DNA of 64,000 nt from the NCBI GenBank assembly GCA_951813285.1, contig OX638355.1, forward strand, positions 3,491,136-3,555,135. Direction: 5' to 3'. Position numbers and translations under genes: made by a program. This DNA comes from Terriglobia bacterium. GTDB taxonomy: Bacteria > Acidobacteriota > Terriglobia > Versatilivoradales > Versatilivoraceae. Below the pieces are notes generated by a model. That model did not search any database and was not told where the DNA came from. It was given only the letters and a program-made list of their open reading frames with translations. Shown in pieces: positions 41,276 to 50,997 of the stretch (its first letter is position 1; each line of letters begins with the position of its first letter).

Positions 41276-41493
41276 AGCCCCCCCGGGAGCGCGGGCGTCC
41301 CGCCCGCATCCTCTTCCTTTGCCTGCCGCTCGGATTCCCTGCGATGCCGCAGCCGACCACCCTGCCGGCGGGAACCGCTTGAGCCCGGCTGAAGCAGAGC
41401 CATGGCGCCCTTGCCGGTCGACCCGGGTGGAGGAGATGGCCGAGGCTGCGGGAAGAATTGTGCGGGCGGGACGCCCGCGCTCCCGGGGGGGCT
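41276..41493. repeat. 33-bp perfect inverted repeat, GC-rich dispersed element
   Basis: Bases 41276-41308 and 41461-41493 are exact reverse complements of each other (core GGGCGTCCCGCCCGC), separated by about 150 bases, so the transcript could form a long stem-loop just upstream of gltX. Very similar GGGCGGGACGCCCGC repeats occur in the intergenic DNA of many high-GC bacteria. The whole 41077-41535 stretch contains no convincing gene. Confidence 0.85.
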
Positions 41494-41535
41494 TTATTCC
41501 ATGACATCGTCGAACCCAAGAAGGAGGATCCTGGT

Positions 41536-42984
41536 TTGCCGGGTGTGAGAGTACGCTTTGCACCTTCCCCCACCGGGTCCCTGCACGTGGGCGGGGCGCG
41601 CACCGCACTGTTCAACTGGCTGTTCGCACGAGGTCGGGGCGGGCGATTCATCCTCCGAATCGAAGACACCGACCGGGAGCGCTCCAGCCCGGAGATGGTG
41701 GAAGACATTCTGGGCGCTCTCCGGTGGCTGGGCCTTGACTGGGACGAAGGCCCCTTCCTGCAGTCGGAGCGACTGGACCGCTACCGCCAGGTGGCCAATC
41801 AGCTCTTGAGCGCGAACCAGGCCTACCGCTGTTTTTGTTCGACAGCCGAGTTGACGGCCAAACGCCAAGCGGCGGCCGCTTCCGGAAAACCCTGGAAGTA
41901 TGACGCCACTTGTCGGGGGCTGTCGCCCGACCGGGTAAGCGAGAGGCAGGCCCGCGGTATGCCCAGCGTAGTGCGCTTCAAGGGACCCCGCGAGGGAGAG
42001 GTTGCGTTCGAGGATCGGATCTTCGGTCGGATTGCCCATCGGACGGAGCAGATCGAGGACTTCGTGCTGGTTCGGTCAGACGGCATGCCCACCTACCACC
42101 TGGGCGTAGTGCTGGATGATCTGGACATGAAGATCAGCCACGTCATGCGCGGCGCCGACCACATCTCGAACACCCCCAAGCAGATTCTCCTCTACCGGGC
42201 ACTGCAACGGCCGGTCCCCGAATTTGCGCACCTGCCGTTGATTCTGGGCCCCGACCGGACCAGGCTCAGCAAGCGACACGGGGCCACCGCCGTGACCACC
42301 TACCGGGACCAAGGCTATCTGCCGGCCCCCTTCTGCAACTTTCTGGCGCTGCTGGGCTGGTCGTCCAAAAGCGAGGCGGAGAGCCTGTCCACCGATGAGT
42401 TGATCCGCCGGTTCGCCCTGGAGGGTGTGAACAAGAGCAACGCCGTCTTCGACCTGGAAAAGCTGGCCTGGTTCAACAGCCAGTATCTGCGCAATGCTCC
42501 TGCCGAGCGGCTTTTCCCGCTGATCAGGGCCGAGCTTGAAAAGGAGGGGATTTGGAAAGAGGAGCTCGGCTCCTCCGATAGGGCCTGGATGCTGACTGTG
42601 GTCGATCTACTCAAGAAGCGCGTCCGCATGGTGTCCGACTTCGCCACCCAGGGGAGAGCTTTCTTCGCCGACGACTTCGAGATCGAAGCCAAGGCTCGCC
42701 GGAAATTCCTCAAGGACAAGGCCTTGCCGCTCCTGATGCCCGATCTGGCCGCACGTCTCGGGTCCCTGCCGGTCTTCGGACTGGAGGAGACGGAATCGGC
42801 TCTGCGCACCTTTGCCGCCGAAAATGGGGTGAAGGCGGGTCTGCTCATCAACGCGGCCCGTGCGCTGCTGACCGGCAAGGCGGTAGCCCCCGGCATATTC
42901 GAGGTCATGGTGGCTCTCGGTCGGGAACGGACCGTGGCCCGCCTGTCGGGGACGTCCTGGGTGGAGAATGAACAAGAGGGTTAA
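41536..42984 (+). CDS. gltX: Glutamyl-tRNA synthetase
   Basis: A 482-residue class I synthetase. The HIGH-like motif is SLHVGGARTA and the KMSKS-like motif is RLSKRHGA. The N-terminal VRVRFAPSPTG is canonical. No ATG is available; the TTG at 41536 lies 8 bases after GGAGG (41523-41527) and gives the usual short N-terminus. Frames that extend further upstream would translate the inverted-repeat element and are unlikely. It is followed after three bases by a nucleoside transporter gene. Confidence 0.96.
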   Translation: MPGVRVRFAPSPTGSLHVGGARTALFNWLFARGRGGRFILRIEDTDRERSSPEMVEDILGALRWLGLDWDEGPFLQSERLDRYRQVANQLLSANQAYRCFCSTAELTAKRQAAAASGKPWKYDATCRGLSPDRVSERQARGMPSVVRFKGPREGEVAFEDRIFGRIAHRTEQIEDFVLVRSDGMPTYHLGVVLDDLDMKISHVMRGADHISNTPKQILLYRALQRPVPEFAHLPLILGPDRTRLSKRHGATAVTTYRDQGYLPAPFCNFLALLGWSSKSEAESLSTDELIRRFALEGVNKSNAVFDLEKLAWFNSQYLRNAPAERLFPLIRAELEKEGIWKEELGSSDRAWMLTVVDLLKKRVRMVSDFATQGRAFFADDFEIEAKARRKFLKDKALPLLMPDLAARLGSLPVFGLEETESALRTFAAENGVKAGLLINAARALLTGKAVAPGIFEVMVALGRERTVARLSGTSWVENEQEG

Positions 42985-42987
42985 GGA

Positions 42988-44205
42988 ATGGTTCGCCTGA
43001 AGCTTTCCGCCATGATGTTCCTGCAGTATTTCATCTGGGGGGCCTGGTACGTCACGCTGGTCACCTATCTGAGCCAGACCCTTGGCTTCAGCGACAGCCA
43101 GATCGGCTGGGCCTATGCCACCACGGCCATCGCTGCCATGATCTCTCCATTCTTCATGGGGCTGGTGGCCGACCGTTACTTTGCCTCGGAAAAAGTGCTG
43201 GCGGGACTGCACCTGCTCGGCGCGTGCCTGCTGTATTGGGCATCCAATCTGGAAGACTTCAGCCACCTCTTTCCGGTTCTGTTGATCTACACCCTGTGCT
43301 ACATGCCGACCCTGGCGCTCACCAACTCCCTGTCCTTTCACCACATGCAGAGCCCGGAGCGGGAGTTTCCCAGGGTGAGAGTGCTGGGGACCATCGGGTG
43401 GATCGCGGCCGGCCTGCTGGTGGGACGGTTGCACCTGGAGGCTGTCGCCGTGCCGCTGCAAATTGCCGCCGCCGCGTCGGTCGTGATGGGTCTCTACTGC
43501 CTGCTGCTTCCACACACCCCTCCCAAGGGAGGCGGCCAGCCCTTCAGCCTCAGGGGACTGCTGGGGCTGGATGCCCTGAGCCTGATGCGGGAACGCTCCT
43601 TTGCCGTCTTCGTGGCGGGATCCTTTCTGCTCTGTATTCCGCTGCAGTTCTACTACACCTTCACCAACCTGTTCCTCAACGAGATCGGCGTCAGCCAGGC
43701 CGCCAGCAAGATGACCCTGGGGCAGGGCTCCGAAATTCTCTTCATGCTGGCCATGCCCTTCTTTCTGACCCGGGTGGGGCTCAAGGGGACTCTGCTGATC
43801 GGTATGGCGGCCTGGGTGGCCCGTTATCTGCTTTTTTCCTGGGGTGACGGTAGCGAGCACCTGTGGATGTTGCTGGGAGGCATTCTCCTGCACGGCATCT
43901 GCTACGATTTCTTTTTCGTGGCCGGCCAGGTCTACGTGGACCGCAAGGCCCCCATCCGGGTGCGGGCCGCGGCCCAAGGGTTCATTGCGCTGGTCACGCT
44001 GGGTCTGGGCATGTTCGTGGGCGCCAGGGTCTCCGGGCTGGTGGTGCAGCACTACAGCTTCCTGGACGTAAATGGCGCTGTGCAGCACCATTGGGGGGAG
44101 ATCTGGCTGGTGCCGGCGGTGGCGGCAGCCGTGGTTCTGGTGCTGTTTGCCTTCTTCTTTCGACCAGGCAGGGTGGAAGGGGACAAGACACCACGGTCCG
44201 GTTAG
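42988..44205 (+). CDS. Nucleoside:H+ symporter family transporter (NupG-like MFS)
   Basis: A 405-residue 12-helix major facilitator. The opening [40 protein letters not shown] and the [16 protein letters not shown] segment are characteristic of the nucleoside:proton symporter family. The exact substrate (nucleosides or related sugars) is inferred from the family. The gene starts three bases after the gltX stop, so the two are probably co-transcribed. Confidence 0.86.
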   Translation: MVRLKLSAMMFLQYFIWGAWYVTLVTYLSQTLGFSDSQIGWAYATTAIAAMISPFFMGLVADRYFASEKVLAGLHLLGACLLYWASNLEDFSHLFPVLLIYTLCYMPTLALTNSLSFHHMQSPEREFPRVRVLGTIGWIAAGLLVGRLHLEAVAVPLQIAAAASVVMGLYCLLLPHTPPKGGGQPFSLRGLLGLDALSLMRERSFAVFVAGSFLLCIPLQFYYTFTNLFLNEIGVSQAASKMTLGQGSEILFMLAMPFFLTRVGLKGTLLIGMAAWVARYLLFSWGDGSEHLWMLLGGILLHGICYDFFFVAGQVYVDRKAPIRVRAAAQGFIALVTLGLGMFVGARVSGLVVQHYSFLDVNGAVQHHWGEIWLVPAVAAAVVLVLFAFFFRPGRVEGDKTPRSG

Positions 44206-44282
44206 CGCGCCCCCTCCGCGCCTGGCGGCATGGGCTGCCTGGGCCGTGTCTGAGCCGGCGCCATTCTCAGTGTGCTCCTGTC

Positions 44283-44492
44283 ATGGAAACCGCCCTCAAT
44301 GTCCTGCTGGCCGTGCTGATCCTGGGTGGGAGCGCCCTCTTGACCCAATGGTTCACCCACTTCATGTACATCCGCTGCCGGAGCTGCGGGATCCTGAATG
44401 CGCGGCGAAGAACCCATTGTCGGGGATGTTCCAGTCCCTTGGGAGAAGACTCCCGGGGAAGGGGCCGGCAGCATGGCTCGGGGACCGGGTAG
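44283..44492 (+). CDS. Small membrane protein with a zinc-ribbon-like Cys cluster
   Basis: A 69-residue protein: one membrane helix (ALNVLLAVLILGGSALLTQWF) followed by MYIRCRSCGILNARRRTHCRGCSSPLG, two CxxC knuckles that should bind one zinc ion, and a basic tail. The ATG at 44283 is clear, although it is close to the left side of a longer, meaningless frame. It lies between the nucleoside transporter and the ABC exporter genes. Function unknown. Confidence 0.6.
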   Translation: METALNVLLAVLILGGSALLTQWFTHFMYIRCRSCGILNARRRTHCRGCSSPLGEDSRGRGRQHGSGTG

Positions 44493-44589
44493 GGGTATCG
44501 AGGGCGCTTTGCCCGGGCCTGCGCGAGTTGTGCTAATCTGACAATCAGCAGGGGATGCTGTTGTCGCCCTGCGGGAAGGGAGATTCTCC

Positions 44590-45747
44590 GTGTTCCGGGA
44601 CACCCTGGGTCTGGCTCTCAAGAATGCGCTGCGCAACCGGCGCCGAACGCTGCTGACGGTTGCCAGCATCAGTATTTCCCTTTTTCTCCTGGGAGTGCTT
44701 CTCTCGGTCTATCACGCCTTTTACCACCAGGAAGGTCCTCCCGAGCAAGCCCTGCGACTGGTGACCCGAAATCGGGTCTCACTGACCTTCTCCCTTCCCG
44801 AATACTACGAACAGCGGATCCGCAAGGTGCCCGGCGTGCGCGAGCTGGTGCCCAGCTCGTGGTTCGGCGGGGTCTATATCGACAATCGGCCGGAGAATTT
44901 CTTCCCGCGGTTCGCTACCGACCCGGAGAGGATCTTTGAGATTTACAAGGAATTCACTGTGCCGCCCGAACAGCTCGAGGCCTTTCAGTCGGAGCGCACG
45001 GCCGCGGCTGTCGGCAAGAGTCTGGCCGAGCGGCTGAACTTCAAGCTGGGTCAGCGGGTCACCATCAAGGGGGATATCTACCCGGTGGACCTGGAATTGA
45101 CCATTCGGGCCATCTTCGCGGCCGATGTGGAAAACCAGGACTTCGCGATGTATTTTCACCGGAAATACCTGGAAGAGGCCCTGCCCCAGTCCCGGCGCGG
45201 GATGGTGGGAACCTTTGGCATCCTGGCGGATTCCGCCGAGGCGGTGCCGCGCATCGCGCGCCAGGTCGACGATCTCTTCCGAAATTCGGAGCGGCAGACC
45301 AAGACCGAGACCGAGCGGGCCTTCCAGTTGAGCTTCGTTTCCATGCTGGGCAACGTCAAGGTGTTCCTGCTCAGCATTTGCGGGGCGCTGGTGTTCACCA
45401 TCCTGCTGGTGGCCGCCAACACCATGGGTATGTCGGTGCGCGAGCGGATCACCGAAATCGGGGTGCTCAAGACGCTGGGTTTCACCTCCGGCAGGGTGCT
45501 GACCATGATCGTGGCCGAGGCCGTCCTGATATCCCTGGCGGGGGGCCTGGTGGGTTGCGGCCTGGCCTGGGGAGCATCGGGAGTTTTGCGACAGTCGCAG
45601 CTCATGCTTTCCGGGCTGTCTTTTTCGCCGCCGGTGTTCCTGATCAGCCTTTCCATTGCCCTGGCCATCGGCATCCTGAGCTCCCTGGTCCCGGCCCTGG
45701 GGGCTACCCGCCTGCCGATCACTTCGGCCCTTCGCCATTCGGGGTGA
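44590..45747 (+). CDS. ABC transporter permease (MacB/FtsX-like), first of two
   Basis: A 385-residue permease: an N-terminal membrane helix (RTLLTVASISISLFLLGVLLSVYH), a large periplasmic domain of about 220 residues and three C-terminal helices with the FtsX signature (ITEIGVLKTLGFTSGRVLTMIVAEAVLISLAGGLVGCG). The start is GTG at 44590, with GGGAAGGGAG upstream. It should pair with the permease at 45895, the adaptor at 47062 and the ATPase at 48470 to form a complete exporter of the DevBCA/MacAB type. The substrate is unknown, perhaps lipid or peptide. Confidence 0.87.
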   Translation: MFRDTLGLALKNALRNRRRTLLTVASISISLFLLGVLLSVYHAFYHQEGPPEQALRLVTRNRVSLTFSLPEYYEQRIRKVPGVRELVPSSWFGGVYIDNRPENFFPRFATDPERIFEIYKEFTVPPEQLEAFQSERTAAAVGKSLAERLNFKLGQRVTIKGDIYPVDLELTIRAIFAADVENQDFAMYFHRKYLEEALPQSRRGMVGTFGILADSAEAVPRIARQVDDLFRNSERQTKTETERAFQLSFVSMLGNVKVFLLSICGALVFTILLVAANTMGMSVRERITEIGVLKTLGFTSGRVLTMIVAEAVLISLAGGLVGCGLAWGASGVLRQSQLMLSGLSFSPPVFLISLSIALAIGILSSLVPALGATRLPITSALRHSG

Positions 45748-45894
45748 CAGGCCGATGGGTCTCGCTGGGTGGCCGGGCGGCGGCAGGGATAGAATGATTG
45801 TATTGAAGCGCTTTTTGTGGAGCCATCCTGGGCGGATGGCGTTCCTCCCGGCGTTCGCAATTGCTGAATTGGTTGGGAAGCCCTGAGTCTCGAC

Positions 45895-47058
45895 ATGCCG
45901 TTGCCTCTTTCCTACAACCTGAAGAACCTGACGGTCCGCAAGACCACCACCCTGATGACCGCCCTAGGCATCGGGCTCACGGTGGCGGTGCTGCTGGGAA
46001 TTCTGGCACTGGTCGGAGGATTGGATAAGGCTCTCCAGGCCACCGGACATCCCCTTCACCTGCTGGTGATGAGGAAGAACTCCCTCTCGGAGCTGGTCAG
46101 TCAGATCAACCGCGAGGCCGTGTCCAGCATCCGCAACAAGCCGGGGATTCAGCAACTGGACGGGGAACCGATGGTTTCCCCTGAAATTGTGACTGTCATC
46201 AATTTGCCGCGTCACAACAGTCCCGACGGGGCCAACGTGAACATCCGCGGTCTCCCTCCGATGGGAATCCGAATGCGGTCCAACCTGAAGTTGATCGAGG
46301 GCCGCTGGTTCCGGCCCGGTCAACGGGAAGTGGTGGTGGGGAAGTCGATCGCCAGGCGGTACGTCAACGCCGGGGTGGGAGATCGGCTGCGCTTCGGCCG
46401 CGGCGACTGGAATGTGGTCGGTGTTCTTGACGCCGGCAACACCGCCTTCGACAGCGAGATCTGGGTCGGTCTGAATCAACTGGCCACCGACTCCAATCGC
46501 ATGGAAGTCCTTTCCTCGGTCCTGGTCCGCGCCTCCGATCCGGTGAGCCTGCAGGCGCTCCAGAACGCCGTGGCCGACGATCAGCGGCTTTACCTGGAAG
46601 GCAAAAGGGAAGTGGATTACTACCTGGAGCAGACCAACTCGGCCGAGCCGGTGAAGTTTCTGGGCATCTTCGTGGCCGTCATCATGGCTGTGGGAAGCTG
46701 CTTTGCCGCCATGAACACCATGTACGCCGCCGTGGCGCGGCGGGCCCGGGAGATCGGCACTCTGCGGGTTCTTGGTTTTTCCGGCGGCAGCATCCTGCTG
46801 GCCTTTATGATCGAGTCGCTGCTGCTTTCCCTGCTGGGCGGGTTGATCGGGGTGCTGCTGGTGCTGCCGCTGCATGGCCTGGAGTCGGGCATCGGCAACA
46901 ACCTCACCTTCAGTGAGACCGGTTTCGATTTTCGACTCTCCCCGGCGATCGTGGCCGCGGGTGTCGGATTCGCCTCGATCATGGGGCTGCTGGGCGGACT
47001 GTTGCCGGCCCGAGGGGCCGCCAGGGAAAGTATCCTCAGTGCACTGCGGGAGTTGTAG
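45895..47058 (+). CDS. ABC transporter permease (MacB/FtsX-like), second of two
   Basis: A 387-residue permease homologous in layout to the preceding one: helix KTTTLMTALGIGLTVAVLLGILALVGG, a periplasmic domain (VNIRGLPPMGIRMRSNLKLIEGRWF…, as in MacB periplasmic core domains) and C-terminal helices with AREIGTLRVLGFSGGSILLAFMIESLLLSLLGGLIG. The stop is followed by the adaptor start with four bases between. Two different permeases suggest a heterodimeric pump. Confidence 0.88.
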   Translation: MPLPLSYNLKNLTVRKTTTLMTALGIGLTVAVLLGILALVGGLDKALQATGHPLHLLVMRKNSLSELVSQINREAVSSIRNKPGIQQLDGEPMVSPEIVTVINLPRHNSPDGANVNIRGLPPMGIRMRSNLKLIEGRWFRPGQREVVVGKSIARRYVNAGVGDRLRFGRGDWNVVGVLDAGNTAFDSEIWVGLNQLATDSNRMEVLSSVLVRASDPVSLQALQNAVADDQRLYLEGKREVDYYLEQTNSAEPVKFLGIFVAVIMAVGSCFAAMNTMYAAVARRAREIGTLRVLGFSGGSILLAFMIESLLLSLLGGLIGVLLVLPLHGLESGIGNNLTFSETGFDFRLSPAIVAAGVGFASIMGLLGGLLPARGAARESILSALREL

Positions 47059-47061
47059 CCG

Positions 47062-48441
47062 GTGGTTGAATCCGGGAAAAATCTGGACAGGGAACTCGAC
47101 AGCCTGAGAATCCACAAGAGCCACAGGCGGTCCTCGAAAGGCGCCTCGCGCTGGACATCCCGCTGGATCCTTGCCGGCATCGTGTTGCTGGTGGTGGTGA
47201 GCGCAGCCGTCACCGCGGCCCGATTCTCCAGGCAGGAGATCGAAGTGGAGGTCTTCCGGGTGGTCGCGGGGGCGCAATCCGGATCCGAGGGTCCCGGAAT
47301 AATCCTGAACGCCTCCGGGTACATCGTGGCCCATCGCAAGATCCAGTTGACGGCCAAGGTGGTGGGAAAGGTCGCCCGCATCGGCGTCGAGAAAGGCGAT
47401 CTGGTCCAACAGGGACAGGTTCTGGTGAGGTTGGAGGATGCCGAGTATCGGGCTCAGGCTCAGCAGGCAGAAGGGCAATTGGCCAGTTTGCTGGCCCAAC
47501 TGAGCGAGCTGGAAGCCGGCTCCCGTCCCGAAGAGATCGCCAAGGCCAACGCCAACCTGGCCCGCGCCCAGGCCGATCTGAAGAACGCCCGGATCAACCT
47601 GGATCGGGTGAGAAAGCTCTTTGAGGAAGAAGTGCTGCCCCGGCAGGACCTGGACAACGCCCAGGCCCGCTTCGAAGCGGAGTCGGCTCGGGTGGAGTCG
47701 CTGGCCAGGGAAGCCGACCTGGTGCGATTGGGTCCGCGGGAGGAGCAGATCCAGGCCATGAAGGGACGGGTCAAACAGGCCCGGGGCGAGTTGGCGCTTC
47801 GCCGGACCTTCCTGGACTCCACGGTGATTCGAGCCCCGATCACCGGGACGATTCTGGAGAAGGCGGTGGAGATGGGAGAGTTTGTCACCACCAGCTTTGT
47901 GGGCGAGCGCGGGGCCAAGGGCTACGTGGTCACCATGGCCGATCTGAACGACCTTCAGGTGGAGCTGGACATCAGTCAGGACGACTTCTCCAGGCTCTCC
48001 ATGAAGCAGCAGGCCGCCATCAGGACCGACGCCTTTCCGGACCGGTCCTACCGGGGCTATATTGCCGAGATTTCACCGGAGGCCAACCGTCAGAAGGCGA
48101 CCGTGCAGGTCAAGGTCCAGGTGGTCGATCCCGACGCCTTCCTCAAGCCTGAAATGAATGCCCAGGTCGCCTTCCTGGCTCCCGACCAGCCACCCAACGG
48201 AGACCGGGTCCTTTCGGGTTCCCGCATTACCGTGCCCAGCGCGTCTGTCCGCGACCGGGAGGGCCGCAAGACGGTGCTGGTGGTTGTGCAGGACCGGGTC
48301 AGGGAACGCCCTGTACGGATTGGAGACCTCAGCGGCGAAGGTGTGGTCGTCAGCGAGGGTCTGATCGGCGGGGAAGAGATCGTCGTGAGTCCACCCGGCA
48401 ACCTGGCGGACGGAGACCGGGTGCGTAAGGCAGGGAATTAG
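47062..48441 (+). CDS. Periplasmic adaptor (HlyD/MacA family) of the ABC exporter
   Basis: A 459-residue membrane fusion protein. An inner-membrane anchor ([19 protein letters not shown]) is followed by the split barrel-sandwich ([41 protein letters not shown] and [22 protein letters not shown]), a long alpha-helical hairpin in between (residues about 125-250) and the beta-barrel ([40 protein letters not shown]). The GTG at 47062 is the start. It should link the two permeases to a TolC-type channel encoded elsewhere. Confidence 0.88.
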   Translation: MVESGKNLDRELDSLRIHKSHRRSSKGASRWTSRWILAGIVLLVVVSAAVTAARFSRQEIEVEVFRVVAGAQSGSEGPGIILNASGYIVAHRKIQLTAKVVGKVARIGVEKGDLVQQGQVLVRLEDAEYRAQAQQAEGQLASLLAQLSELEAGSRPEEIAKANANLARAQADLKNARINLDRVRKLFEEEVLPRQDLDNAQARFEAESARVESLAREADLVRLGPREEQIQAMKGRVKQARGELALRRTFLDSTVIRAPITGTILEKAVEMGEFVTTSFVGERGAKGYVVTMADLNDLQVELDISQDDFSRLSMKQQAAIRTDAFPDRSYRGYIAEISPEANRQKATVQVKVQVVDPDAFLKPEMNAQVAFLAPDQPPNGDRVLSGSRITVPSASVRDREGRKTVLVVVQDRVRERPVRIGDLSGEGVVVSEGLIGGEEIVVSPPGNLADGDRVRKAGN

Positions 48442-48469
48442 CGAGGCTGTTCGTCAAACAGGGGAACGC

Positions 48470-49171
48470 ATGGTCAACGATTTGGTGGTGGAGGCCACTG
48501 ATCTGCACAAGGAGTTCCAGCGGGACGCCTTTCAGGTCATTGCCTTGCAGGATGTTCATCTGACAGTTCAAAAAGGAGAATTTGTGGCGTTCATGGGCCC
48601 CTCGGGGTCGGGCAAGTCCAGCTTGCTCTATATCATTGCCGCCATCGACCGGCCCACCCGGGGCCGGGTCAAGGTTCTGGGCCGGGACCTCCTGCAGCTC
48701 AAGGAGCGAGCCATGGCGGACTGGAGGAACGAGAACATCGGGTTCATCTTTCAGACCTTCAACCTCATTCCCGTTTTGACAGCCCGAGAGAACGTGGAGC
48801 TTCCCCTGCTGTTGACCCACCTCAGCCGGCAGGAGCGGGCCGAGCATGCCGCCACCGCTCTGGGGCTGGTTGGATTGTCGGACCGGATGGATCACTATCC
48901 ACGCCAGCTCTCGGGCGGCCAGGAGCAACGGGTGGCCATCGCCCGGGCCATTGTGAGCGATCCCTCCATTATCCTGGCCGATGAACCTACCGGAGACCTG
49001 GACGCCCAGTCGGCCCAGGAAATCCTCACCATCCTTTCCAGGTTGAACCGCGATCATGGGAAAACCATCCTGATGGTGACCCACGATCCCCATGCCGCCC
49101 GCCACGCCAGCAAGATCCGCTATCTGGAAAAGGGACAATTGCTGCCTGAAGGGGCGCCCCAACCCGAATAG
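48470..49171 (+). CDS. ABC transporter ATP-binding protein (LolD/MacB type)
   Basis: A 233-residue ATPase. Walker A is [11 protein letters not shown], the signature is [15 protein letters not shown] and Walker B is [12 protein letters not shown], with the family's DAQSAQEIL after it and the switch histidine in VTHDP. It is the last gene of the four-gene exporter and starts 28 bases after the adaptor stop. Its short form without membrane helices matches the LolD branch, which works with FtsX-type permeases. Confidence 0.94.
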   Translation: MVNDLVVEATDLHKEFQRDAFQVIALQDVHLTVQKGEFVAFMGPSGSGKSSLLYIIAAIDRPTRGRVKVLGRDLLQLKERAMADWRNENIGFIFQTFNLIPVLTARENVELPLLLTHLSRQERAEHAATALGLVGLSDRMDHYPRQLSGGQEQRVAIARAIVSDPSIILADEPTGDLDAQSAQEILTILSRLNRDHGKTILMVTHDPHAARHASKIRYLEKGQLLPEGAPQPE

Positions 49172-49272
49172 GCCTTGTTCCGCCGGGTTTGAGAAACGGA
49201 GGCGTTTCACTCAAGCAGCGCGCATCATCATCCTGTAGTGCACTTCCCGTGAGAAGATCCGACGTGCCGCCC

Positions 49273-50016
49273 ATGTTCGATCTCGGCCGCATTGCCATCG
49301 TGCTGGTGGAGACCAGTTCCCCGGGGAACCTGGGTTCGGTGGCTCGTGTGATGAAGAACATGGGACTGAAACGACTCATCCTGGTGGATTGTCAGGCCGA
49401 TCTGACCGAGGAGACGCGGCAGCGGGCTCGGGGCGCCCACGACTTGCTCGAAAAGGCTGTCCGGACCAATGGACTGGCCTCGGCGCTGAAGTCCTTTCAC
49501 CTGAGTGTGGCCACCGGCTCCCGACCGGCGAGATGGTTCGAACGGTCGCTGAGGCCCCGGGAGATGGCAGCCGAGCTGAAGGCGCTGACCCCCGGCGACC
49601 AGGTTGCAATCGTCTTCGGGCCGGAGAGAACCGGCCTGACCAATGAACACCTGCAGTACTGCCATTGGCAGGTGAAGATTCCCACTGCGCCCGCATTTCC
49701 CTCTCTTAATCTGGCCCATGCCGTGGCCATCCTGGCCTACGAGCTATCGCAGGGATTGAGTGAGTCCCCGTCCAAAGAGGGCCGGGAGCTGGCGGAGCTG
49801 GGTCAAATCGAGGCCTTTTCGCAAGACCTGGAGGAATGCCTGAAGGAGATCCAGTTCCTCAAGAAACAGAATCCCCGGGAAATCATGATGACCTTGCGTC
49901 AAATGCTGGCGCGGGCTGCACTGGATGACCGCGATATCCGAATTCTGCGGGGAATCCTGAGGCAGTGGAAGTGGTACTCCCGGGCCAACACCCACCCCGG
50001 CCGGGACGGCGGTTGA
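49273..50016 (+). CDS. trmJ: tRNA (cytidine/uridine-2'-O-)-methyltransferase
   Basis: A 247-residue SPOUT methyltransferase that should 2'-O-methylate position 32 in tRNAs. Motifs: RIAIVLVETSSPGNLGSVARVMKNMGLKRLILV (motif 1), VAIVFGPERTGLTNEHLQYCHWQVKIP (motif 2, with the SAM knot) and PAFPSLNLAHAVAILAYEL (motif 3). The C-terminal extension (LEECLKEIQFLKKQNPREIMMTLRQMLARAALDDRDIRILRGILRQ) is characteristic of TrmJ over other SpoU proteins. The ATG at 49273 fits the family start. Confidence 0.9.
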   Translation: MFDLGRIAIVLVETSSPGNLGSVARVMKNMGLKRLILVDCQADLTEETRQRARGAHDLLEKAVRTNGLASALKSFHLSVATGSRPARWFERSLRPREMAAELKALTPGDQVAIVFGPERTGLTNEHLQYCHWQVKIPTAPAFPSLNLAHAVAILAYELSQGLSESPSKEGRELAELGQIEAFSQDLEECLKEIQFLKKQNPREIMMTLRQMLARAALDDRDIRILRGILRQWKWYSRANTHPGRDGG

Positions 50017-50079
50017 CCGGGGTGGGTGTCGACAGGGCTCGAAAACGGCGGAAACCGTCGGGACGGATGTCGGGACGGT

Positions 50080-50126
50080 TTGACAACTGACGCACCTGGT
50101 GTTATAGAAGTGGCATGATGTCATGC
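50080..50126 (+). promoter_or_regulatory. Strong promoter with palindromic operator upstream of the orphan HTH gene
   Basis: A perfect -35 TTGACA (50080-50085) is followed after 17 bases by TATAGA (50103-50108). Directly downstream, at 50113-50126, lies a perfect 14-base palindrome GCATGATGTCATGC, placed where a repressor would block transcription start. The HTH protein encoded 41 bases further on is the likely ligand (autoregulation). Confidence 0.6.
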
Positions 50127-50166
50127 GTTGGCGAGGCTCGGTTTGGGCTCGTCGAGGTGAGATGCG

Positions 50167-50484
50167 ATGACTAAGCGCTACAAGAGCGAGGCCTTGGCGG
50201 CTGCGCACGAGACGGCCCTCGGTTTGACCGAGGCGGGGGTCATGAAAAAGCGGACCATGAGAGCGTTCGACGAGATGTGTCTCACACCGGTCGAGGAGAT
50301 GAGGCCGCAGGAAATTCGCGAGCTCCGGCTTCGCGAGCACGCGAGTCAGGCGGTGTTCGCGCGCTACCTCAACGTGACCACGGGCCTGGTGAGCCAATGG
50401 GAACGTGGCGAGAAGAGGCCACGGGGCGCGTCGTTGAAGCTGCTGACGCTGGTGGCGAAGAATGGTCTCAGCGCGGTCGCGTGA
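50167..50484 (+). CDS. XRE-type HTH regulator, antitoxin-like (orphan)
   Basis: A 105-residue protein. The C-terminal half is an HTH domain (IRELRLREHASQAVFARYLNVTTGLVSQWERGEKRPRGASLKLLTLV) of the kind found in HigA2/YiaG antitoxins of RelE-type toxin systems. The N-terminal half (ETALGLTEAGVMKKRTMRAFDEMCLTPVEEM) matches the toxin-binding helices of that group. A toxin gene would be expected directly upstream, but the 150 bases before it hold only a promoter and palindrome. It is therefore an orphan antitoxin or a solitary regulator. Confidence 0.85.
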   Translation: MTKRYKSEALAAAHETALGLTEAGVMKKRTMRAFDEMCLTPVEEMRPQEIRELRLREHASQAVFARYLNVTTGLVSQWERGEKRPRGASLKLLTLVAKNGLSAVA

Positions 50485-50708
50485 CGGCGCCCGCCGGTGC
50501 TAAAGCGAACGGCGCTGAGCCGGCGCTGCCAACTCGAAAAGCACCGGCTGCCCCTGCCATGATGGGTGCGCAGATGGGCCTTGATCTCGCGGGACATCCA
50601 AGCGGGCGCGTCATCCCCGACCACACCCACACCGATCTCTTCCCTTACCCACAACGCTGCCGGGGGATAAGATTTTCCATTAAATTACCCCCACCCCAGC
50701 GCGGGGTT

Positions 50709-50803
50709 CCAGTAAGCCGCGAAGCGGCGACAGCAGGTAGCCGTGGGCGTAAGCCCATGGATTGCGTTGCGTAAGTGTCGAGCCGCGTAGGCGGCGACAA
50801 CAC
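50709..50803 (+). repeat. Dispersed palindromic repeat, family A, copy 1
   Basis: A roughly 95-base unit made of GCCGC…GCGGCGACAG, then CCGTGGGCGT-A-AGCCCATGG, then GAGCCGCGTAGGCGGCGACAA. Two more copies lie at 60036-60130 (inverted) and 60272-60375. The rest of the 50485-50997 intergenic stretch shows no gene. Confidence 0.8.
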
Positions 50804-50897
50804 ATGGAGGTAGGCGTGGTTTGCGTAGGCGTCCGACGCTTCGCCATCCCCCCCCAAATGGGTGTTGGGGCCTTGACGGGACGGGTGCCGGAACGGT

Positions 50898-50926
50898 TTT
50901 ACTTTGCGCTGGGAACTCAATATACT
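50898..50926 (+). promoter_or_regulatory. Predicted promoter of the aminotransferase gene
   Basis: TTTACT (50898-50903), 17 bases, then TATACT (50921-50926), five of six -10 bases. It lies about 70 bases upstream of the ATG at 50998. Confidence 0.45.
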
Positions 50927-50997
50927 CTGCTTCCTCCGGGGCCGCCTGAAGCCCGGCTGGAAGCCTGAAATGACTGGAATTGACGCGGGGACAGACG

